A stretch of DNA of 64,000 bases from Salvelinus alpinus (Eukaryota > Chordata > Actinopteri > Salmoniformes > Salmonidae): contig NC_092100.1 in assembly GCF_045679555.1 (NCBI RefSeq), positions 34,163,106 through 34,227,105 of the forward strand, written 5' to 3'. The position numbers were made by a program, and so were the translations under genes. The notes beneath the pieces are model-generated. The model was not told the DNA's origin. It saw nothing but the letters and a program-made list of their open reading frames with translations, and did not search any database. Shown piece by piece: positions 58,315-64,000 of this stretch (its first letter is position 1; each line of letters begins with the position of its first letter).

Positions 58315-61300
58315 ATGGCCGCCTCGCTTCGCGTTCCTTGGAAAATATGCAGTATTTTGTTTTTTTATGTGTTATTTCTTACATCGGTACCCCAGGTAAT
58401 CTTAGGTTTCATTACATACAGTCGGGAGGAACTACTGAATATACGATTAACGTCAACTCATCATCGTTCCTACCAGGAATATGACTTTCCCGAAACGGAT
58501 CCAGTGTTTTGCCTTCCACCCAATACAATGGATCTGATCCCAGCCGGCGACCCTGTGCGACGCCGAAAAAGGGGCAAACGAGGCGGTCTCGTGGTCAGGC
58601 TTCGGAGACGGGCACATCGCGCTCCACTCCCTAGCATACTACTCGCCAATGTCCAGTCTCTTGACAATAAGGTTGACGAAATCCGAGCACGGGTAGCATT
58701 CCAGAGAGACATCAGGGATTGCAACGTGCTCTGCTTCACGGAAACATGGCTAACTCAAGAGACGCTAACGGAGTCGGTGCAGCCAGCTGGTTTCTTCATG
58801 CATCGCGCCGACAGAAACAAACATCTTTCCGGTAAGAAGAGGGGCGGGGGGGTATGCCTTATGATTAACGAGACGTGGTGTGATCATCATAACAACACAC
58901 AGGAACTCAAGTCATTCTGTTCACCTGATCTAGAACTCCTCACAATCAAATGTCGACCGCATTATCTACCAAGGGAATTCTCTTCAATCATAATCACAGC
59001 CGTATATATTCCCCCCCAAGCAGACACATCGATGGCCCTGAACGAACTTTATCTGACTCTTTGTAAACTGGAAACCACACACCCTGAGGCTGCATTCATC
59101 GTAGCTGGGGATTTTAACAAGGCTAATCTAAAAACAAAACTCCCTAAATTCTATCAGCATATCGATTGTGCTACCAGGGCTGGAAAAACCCTAGATCATT
59201 GTTATACTAATTTCCGCGACGCATATAAGGCCCTCCCCCGCCCCCCTTTCGGAAAAGCTGACCACGACTCCATTTTGTTGATTCCAGCCTACAAACAGAA
59301 ACTCAAACAACAAGCTCCCGCGCTCAGGTCTGTTCAACGCTGGTCCGACCAATCTGAATCCACGCTTCAAGACTGCTTCGATCACGCGGATTGGAATATG
59401 TTCCGCATTGCGTCCAACAACAATATTGACGAATATGCTGATTCGGTGAGCGAGTTCATTAGGAAGTGCATTGACGATGTCGTACCCACAGCAACGATTA
59501 AAACATTCCCAAACCAGAAACCGTGGATTGACGGCAGCATTCGCGTGAAACTGAAAGCGCGAACCACTGCTTTTAACCAGGGCAAGGTGACCGGAAGCAT
59601 GACCGAATACAAACAGTGTAGCTATTCTCTCCGCAAGGCAATCAAACAGGCTAAGTCCCAGTACAGAGACAAAATCGAGTCGCAATTCAACAGCTCAGAC
59701 ACAAGAGGTATGTGGCAGGGTCTACAGTCAATCACGGATTACAAAAAGAAAACCAGCCCCGTCGCGGACCAGGATGTCTTGCTCCCAGACAGGCTAAACA
59801 ACTTTTTTGCCCGCTTTGAGGACAATACAGTGCCACTGACACGGCCCCCTACCAAAACCTGCGGGCTCTCCTTCACTGCAGCCGAGGTGAGTAAAACATT
59901 TAAACGTGTTAACCCTCGCAAGGCTGCAGGCCCAGACGGCATTCCCAGCCGCGTCCTCAGAGCATGCGCAGACCAGCTGGCTGGTGTGTTTACGGACATA
60001 TTCAATCAATCCTTATCCCAGTCTGCTGTTCCCACATGCTTCAAGAGGGCCACCATTGTTCCTGTTCCCAAGAAAGCTAAGGTAACTGAGCTAAACGACT
60101 ACCGCCCCGTAGCACTCACTTCCGTCATCATGAAGTGCTTTGAGAGACTAGTCAAGGACCATATCACCTCCACCCTACCGGACACCCTAGACCCACTCCA
60201 ATTTGCTTACCGACCCAATAGGTCCACAGACGACGCAATCGCAACCACACTGCACACTGCCCTAACCCATCTGGACAAGAGGAATACCCATGTGAGAATG
60301 CTGTTCATCGATTACAGCTCAGCATTTAACACCATAGTACCCTCCAAACTCGTCATCAAGCTCGAGACCCTGGGTCTCGACCCCGCCCTGTGCAACTGGG
60401 TCCTGGACTTCCTGACGGGCCGCCCCCAGGTGGTGAGGGTAGGTAACAACATCTCCACCCCGCTGATCCTCAACACTGGGGCCCCACAAGGGTGCGTTCT
60501 GAGCCCTCTCCTGTACTCCCTGTTCACCCACGACTGCGTGGCCATGCACGCCTCCAACTCAATCATCAAGTTTGCGGATGACACTACAGTGGTAGGCTTG
60601 ATTACCAACAACGACGAGACGGCCTACAGGGAGGAGGTGAGGGCCCTCGGAGTGTGGTGTCAGGAAAATAACCTCACACTCAACGTCAACAAAACAAAGG
60701 AGATGATTGTGGACTTCAGGAAACAGCAGAGGGAGCACCCCCCTATCCACATCGACGGGTCAGTAGTGGAGAAGGTGGAAAGTTTTAAGTTCCTCGGTGT
60801 ACACATCACGGACAAACTGAATTGGTCCACCCACACAGACAGCGTTGTGAAGAAGGCGCAGCAGCGCCTCTTCAACCTCAGGAGGCTGAAGAAATTCGGC
60901 TTGTCACCAAAAGCACTCACAAACTTCTACAGATGCACAATCGAGAGCATCCTGTCGGGCTGTATCACCGCCTGGTACGGCAACTGCTCCGCCCACAACC
61001 GTAAGGCTCTCCAGAGGGTAGTGAGGTCTGCAGAACGCATCACCGGGGGCAAACTACCTGCCCTCCAGGACACCTACACCACCCGATGTCACAGGAAGGC
61101 CATAAAGATCATCAAGGACAACAACCACCCAAGCCACTGCCTGTTCACCCCGCTATCATCCAGAAGGCGAGGTCAGTACAGGTGCATCAAAGCAGGGACC
61201 GAGAGACTGAAAAACAGCTTCTATCTCAAGGCCATCAGACTGTTACATTTACATTTACATTTAAGTCATTTAGCAGACGCTCTTATCCAGAGCGACTTGT

Positions 61301-61317
61301 TAAACAGCCACCACTAA
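58315..61317 (+). CDS. LINE endonuclease-reverse transcriptase (1000 aa, open)
   Basis: Start ATGGCC in a strong context, at the first Met. The N-terminus has a hydrophobic stretch (ILFFYVLFLTSVPQVILGF) and an Arg-rich patch (~85-105). The AP-type endonuclease includes LLANVQSLDNK, CFTETWLTQE, VAGDFNKANL and ADHDSILL. The RT includes KAAGPDGIPSRVL, NDYRPVALTSVIMKCFERL, FIDYSSAFNTIVPSK (as in Rex1-type elements), GAPQGCVLSPLLYSLF and FADD. The conserved C-terminal region reads LRRLKKFGLS and RVVRSAERITGG. The last ~25 residues (HLHLHLSHLADALIQSDLL) come from an inserted short repeat, so the native C-terminus is replaced. The frame is otherwise open, implying a recent copy. Confidence 0.9.
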   Translation: MAASLRVPWKICSILFFYVLFLTSVPQVILGFITYSREELLNIRLTSTHHRSYQEYDFPETDPVFCLPPNTMDLIPAGDPVRRRKRGKRGGLVVRLRRRAHRAPLPSILLANVQSLDNKVDEIRARVAFQRDIRDCNVLCFTETWLTQETLTESVQPAGFFMHRADRNKHLSGKKRGGGVCLMINETWCDHHNNTQELKSFCSPDLELLTIKCRPHYLPREFSSIIITAVYIPPQADTSMALNELYLTLCKLETTHPEAAFIVAGDFNKANLKTKLPKFYQHIDCATRAGKTLDHCYTNFRDAYKALPRPPFGKADHDSILLIPAYKQKLKQQAPALRSVQRWSDQSESTLQDCFDHADWNMFRIASNNNIDEYADSVSEFIRKCIDDVVPTATIKTFPNQKPWIDGSIRVKLKARTTAFNQGKVTGSMTEYKQCSYSLRKAIKQAKSQYRDKIESQFNSSDTRGMWQGLQSITDYKKKTSPVADQDVLLPDRLNNFFARFEDNTVPLTRPPTKTCGLSFTAAEVSKTFKRVNPRKAAGPDGIPSRVLRACADQLAGVFTDIFNQSLSQSAVPTCFKRATIVPVPKKAKVTELNDYRPVALTSVIMKCFERLVKDHITSTLPDTLDPLQFAYRPNRSTDDAIATTLHTALTHLDKRNTHVRMLFIDYSSAFNTIVPSKLVIKLETLGLDPALCNWVLDFLTGRPQVVRVGNNISTPLILNTGAPQGCVLSPLLYSLFTHDCVAMHASNSIIKFADDTTVVGLITNNDETAYREEVRALGVWCQENNLTLNVNKTKEMIVDFRKQQREHPPIHIDGSVVEKVESFKFLGVHITDKLNWSTHTDSVVKKAQQRLFNLRRLKKFGLSPKALTNFYRCTIESILSGCITAWYGNCSAHNRKALQRVVRSAERITGGKLPALQDTYTTRCHRKAIKIIKDNNHPSHCLFTPLSSRRRGQYRCIKAGTERLKNSFYLKAIRLLHLHLHLSHLADALIQSDLLNSHH
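61246..61297. mobile_element. Angel-like short repeat at the end of the LINE ORF
   Basis: 52 bp: CATTTACATTTACATTTAAG, then TCATTTAGCAGACGCTCTTA, then TCCAGAGCGACT. The hairpin is CGCTCT-TATCC-AGAGCG. It is flanked by TGTTA at 61241-61245 and 61298-61302. It is the reverse orientation of the core seen at 45827-45922. Confidence 0.6.
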
Positions 61318-63744
61318 CATTTAGCGGCCGCTGCCAACATACTGACTCAACTCCAGCCACTTTAAAAATGGGAATTGATGGAAATTATGTAAAAATGTAC
61401 CACTAGCCACTTTAAACAATGCCACTTAATATAATGTTTACATACCCTACATTACCCATCTCATATGTATATACTGTACTCTATATCATCTACTGCATCT
61501 TGCCATCTTTATGTAATACATGTACCACTAGCCACTTTAAACTATGCCACTTTATGTTTACATACCCTACAGTACTCATCTCATATGTATATACCGTACT
61601 CTATACCATCTACTGCATCTTGCCATGCCGTTCTGTACCACCACTCATTCATATATCTTTATGTACATATTCTTTATCCCTTTACACTTGTGTGTGTGTA
61701 TAAGGTAGTAGTTGTGGAATTGTTAGGTTAGATTACTTGTTGGTTATTACTGCATTGTCGGAACTAGAAGCACAAGCATTTCGCTACACTCGCATTAACA
61801 TCTGCTAACCATGTGTATGTGACTAATAAAATTTGATTTGATTTGATTTTGAGATCAATATCCTTCCAGGACACCCCGGCCAGGTCGATTAGAAAGGCCT
61901 GCTCGCTGAAGTGTTTCAGGGAGCGTTTGACAGTGATGAGTGGAGGTCGTTTGACCGCTGACCCATTACGGATGCAGGCAATGAGGCAGTGATCGCTGAG
62001 ATCTTGGTTGAAAACAGCAGAGGTGTATCTAGAGGGCAGGTTGGTTAGGATGATATCTATGAGGGTGCCCGTGTTTACGGCTTTGGGGTGGTACCTGGTA
62101 GGTTCATTGATCATTTGTGTGAGATTGAGGGCATCAAGCTTAGATTGTAGGATGGCTGGGGTGTTAAGCATGTTCCAGTTTAGGTCGCCTAGCAGCACGC
62201 GCTCTGAAGATAGATGGGGGGCAATCAGTTCACATATGGTGTCCAGAGCACAGCTGGGGGCAGAGGGTGGTCTATAGCAGGCGGCAACGGTGAGAGACTT
62301 GTTTTTAGAGAGGTGGATTTTTAAAAGTAGAAGTTCAAATTGTTTGGGAACAGACCTGGATAGTAGGGCAGAACTCTGCAGGCTATCTTTGCATTAGATT
62401 GCAACACCGCCCCCTTTGGCCGTTCTATCTTGTCTGAAAACGTTGTAGTTAGGGATGAAAATGTCCAAATTTTTGGTAGTCTTCCTTAGCTAAAACATCC
62501 GGGTTGGCAGAGTGTGCTAAAGTGAATAAAACAAACTTAGGGAGGAGGCTTCTAATGTTAACATGCTTGAAACCAAGGCTATTACGGTTACAGAAGTCAT
62601 CAAAAGAGAGCGCCTGGGGAATAGGAGTGGAGCTAGGCACTGCAGGGCCTGGATTCACCTCTACATCACCAGAGGAACAGAGGAGGAGTAGGATAAGGGT
62701 ACGGCTACGGCTAAAAGCTATGAGAATTGGTCGTCTAGAACAGAGAGTAAAAGGACGTTTCTGGGGGCGATAAAATCGCTTCAAGGAATAATGTACAGAC
62801 AAAGGTATGGTAGGATGTGAATACAGTGGAGGTAAACCTAGGTATTGAGTGATGATGAGAGAGATATTGTCTCTAGAAACATCATTGAAACCAGGTGATG
62901 TCATCGCATATGTGGGTGGTGGAACTTAAAGGTTGGATAAGGTATAGTGAGCAGGGCTAGAGGTTCTACAGTGAAATAAGCCAATAAACACTAACCAGAA
63001 CAGCAATGGACAATGCATATTGACATTAATTAAGGAGAGGCATGCTTAGACGAGTGATCATAAGGGTCCAGTGAGTAGAGGTTGGTTGGGGTCCCGGCGA
63101 TTCAGACAGCTAGCCGGGCTATCGGTAGCAAGCTAGCATAGGATGGAGGTCTGTTTTTAGCCACCTCGTGCGTTTCCGTCGGTAGATTAGTGGGGTTCCG
63201 TGTGGTCGGGGGGATCAATCCAATTGGCAAAATAGATATAGTTATAGTGACCCAAGAAAAATTGTCTGATAGACTTATTCAGATAGCAGCCGATAAGACA
63301 GCTAACGATTAGCGGGCCCCAGATGAGCGTTCAGGTAACGTTGCGACGGAGGTGCCAGTTGGATAACTCCCTCGGGCAGATAACGTCGGTAGTCAGTCGT
63401 GAAGGCCCGGTGGGGCTCCGCATTGGCAGTAAAACGGGTCCGGATAGGTGATTGTAGCCCAGGAGTGGCTGATGGAACTCTTCAGCTGGCTAGCTCCGGA
63501 ATAATTGATGTTTGCTCTGGGATCGACGTAAGCCAATAGTTACACGGGTAGCAGCTAGCTAGCTGCGAAATCAAGGTGTAAATGTCCAGAGCTTGCGGTT
63601 GAAATCCGGGGATATGGAGAAAAATAGGTCCGGTATGTTCTGGTCTGAGTCGCGTTCTACAAAAGTGGCGATAGATTATCGAGCTAAAGGAATAGCTGAT
63701 GACCACAAACCGTGGTTAGCTGAAATACTAACGTTAGCCAGTAA

Positions 63745-63826
63745 ACTGGCTAGCTTCTGGGTAGCTTCTGGGTAGCTTCTGGGTAGCTTCTGGATAGCTT
63801 CAGGTTAGCTTCTGGCTAGCTTCTAT
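63745..63826. repeat. 11-bp tandem repeat in a LINE 5' region
   Basis: About seven units of TAGCTTCTGGG with small changes. The corresponding place in the first LINE copy (~12590) has a single CTAGCTTCTG, so the array expanded in this copy. Confidence 0.9.
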
Positions 63827-64000
63827 TGTGGATTTTCAAATTTGAGGTAAATAATATTTTTTTTTGTAATTGGTGAGGGGTTGCAGGAAAGCTTTTTGAA
63901 GTTGAGTTTTTGGAAAAGAAAATATATAAAAGATATGCGAAGGTGTAAATATATATATATATGGGACACGACAAGACGAGGACAAAAGGACGTCTGACTG

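Larger units (their letters stand above)
58283..61849 (+). mobile_element. Nearly full-length LINE (Rex1/CR1-L2 group) nested in a LINE
   Basis: A short 5' leader (CAACTTCCGGCGCCGAAAAG) precedes the ORF by ~30 bases. One 1000-codon ORF, a ~530-base 3' UTR and the tail AATAAAATTTGATTTGATTT follow. TGAG at 58279-58282 and 61850-61853 is a short target duplication. Comparison with the uninterrupted first copy (GGGATGAGGTCAATATCC) shows exactly where it landed. A 52-bp repeat is inserted at the end of its ORF. Confidence 0.85.
55809..64000 (-). mobile_element. RSg-1-like LINE, second copy, split by another LINE
   Basis: Same family as 7828-12805. Minus-strand pieces: N-terminal and 2A region 62904-62449 (GDVEVNPGP at ~62668-62642), endonuclease 62198-61860, RT N-terminal 58260-57656, RT core and C-terminus 57604-56201 (VFIDLAKAFDSVNHH, YADD, ending LIDYCTCT). 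The 3' tail lies at ~55809-55850. At least two frame or stop changes (near 57650 and 62400-62480) make it inactive, apart from the 3.6 kb insertion at 58283-61849. The 5' region runs to the window edge; comparison with copy 1 suggests only a few tens of bases are missing. Confidence 0.85.

Noticed and set aside
63482-63706. Possible ORF1 upstream of the LINE ORF (and 12030-12242 in the first copy)
   Set aside because: The two short ORFs are not alike between copies and have no RNA-binding motif.

Overview
The window looks like salmonid fish DNA (Oncorhynchus, Salmo or Salvelinus type), judged from recalled repeat families rather than a database search. It carries several Tc1 elements with Sleeping-Beauty-type ends, several copies of a LINE with the tail known from salmonid RSg-1 elements, a tRNA-derived SINE with a related tail, and a fish-type TRIM gene. 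No rRNA, true tRNA or CRISPR array is visible. Most of the 64 kb is transposable elements, often nested.

Layout. 1-7.3 kb: a LINE 3' end, an old LINE fragment, then an L2-like LINE whose 3' UTR holds a Tc1 element and a solo LTR. 7.6-13.0 kb: a solo LTR split by a nearly full-length 5 kb LINE with an uninterrupted 1097-codon ORF carrying a 2A-like motif. 13-18.5 kb: two long AC microsatellites, another solo LTR, a fold-back Tc1 derivative and a 28-bp minisatellite. 18.5-22.6 kb: an old LINE interrupted by a composite block made of a complete Tc1, a copied TRIM exon and a partial Tc1.

Two host genes can be read exon by exon on the minus strand. One is a finTRIM-type TRIM gene (31173 down to 23742; six exons; predicted 567 aa; RING, B-boxes, coiled coil, PRY-SPRY). 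The other is a mitochondrial pyruvate dehydrogenase phosphatase gene closest to PDP2 (41176 down to 36965; ten exons; predicted 544 aa). Both keep frame across all junctions and use GT/AG sites. They share only position; nothing in the sequence links their functions. The composite Tc1 block at 18.7-21.9 kb carries a second copy of the TRIM first exon in which the splice donor is lost.

31.3-36.8 kb holds four more Tc1 pieces and a SINE. 41.2-42.4 kb, just upstream of the phosphatase gene, holds two LINE fragments and a hAT-like C-terminal fragment. 43-48.7 kb is a decayed gene with Ulp1-like protease and PHD-like exons, interrupted by a Tc1 and an abundant dispersed repeat. 49-55.3 kb has a solo LTR, a hAT remnant, an L1-like remnant and an internally deleted LINE with a zinc-knuckle ORF1. 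55.8 kb to the end is a second copy of the 2A-bearing LINE, split by a nearly full-length LINE of another family with an uninterrupted 1000-codon ORF.

Family names rest on recalled consensus sequences and motifs; no search was run.
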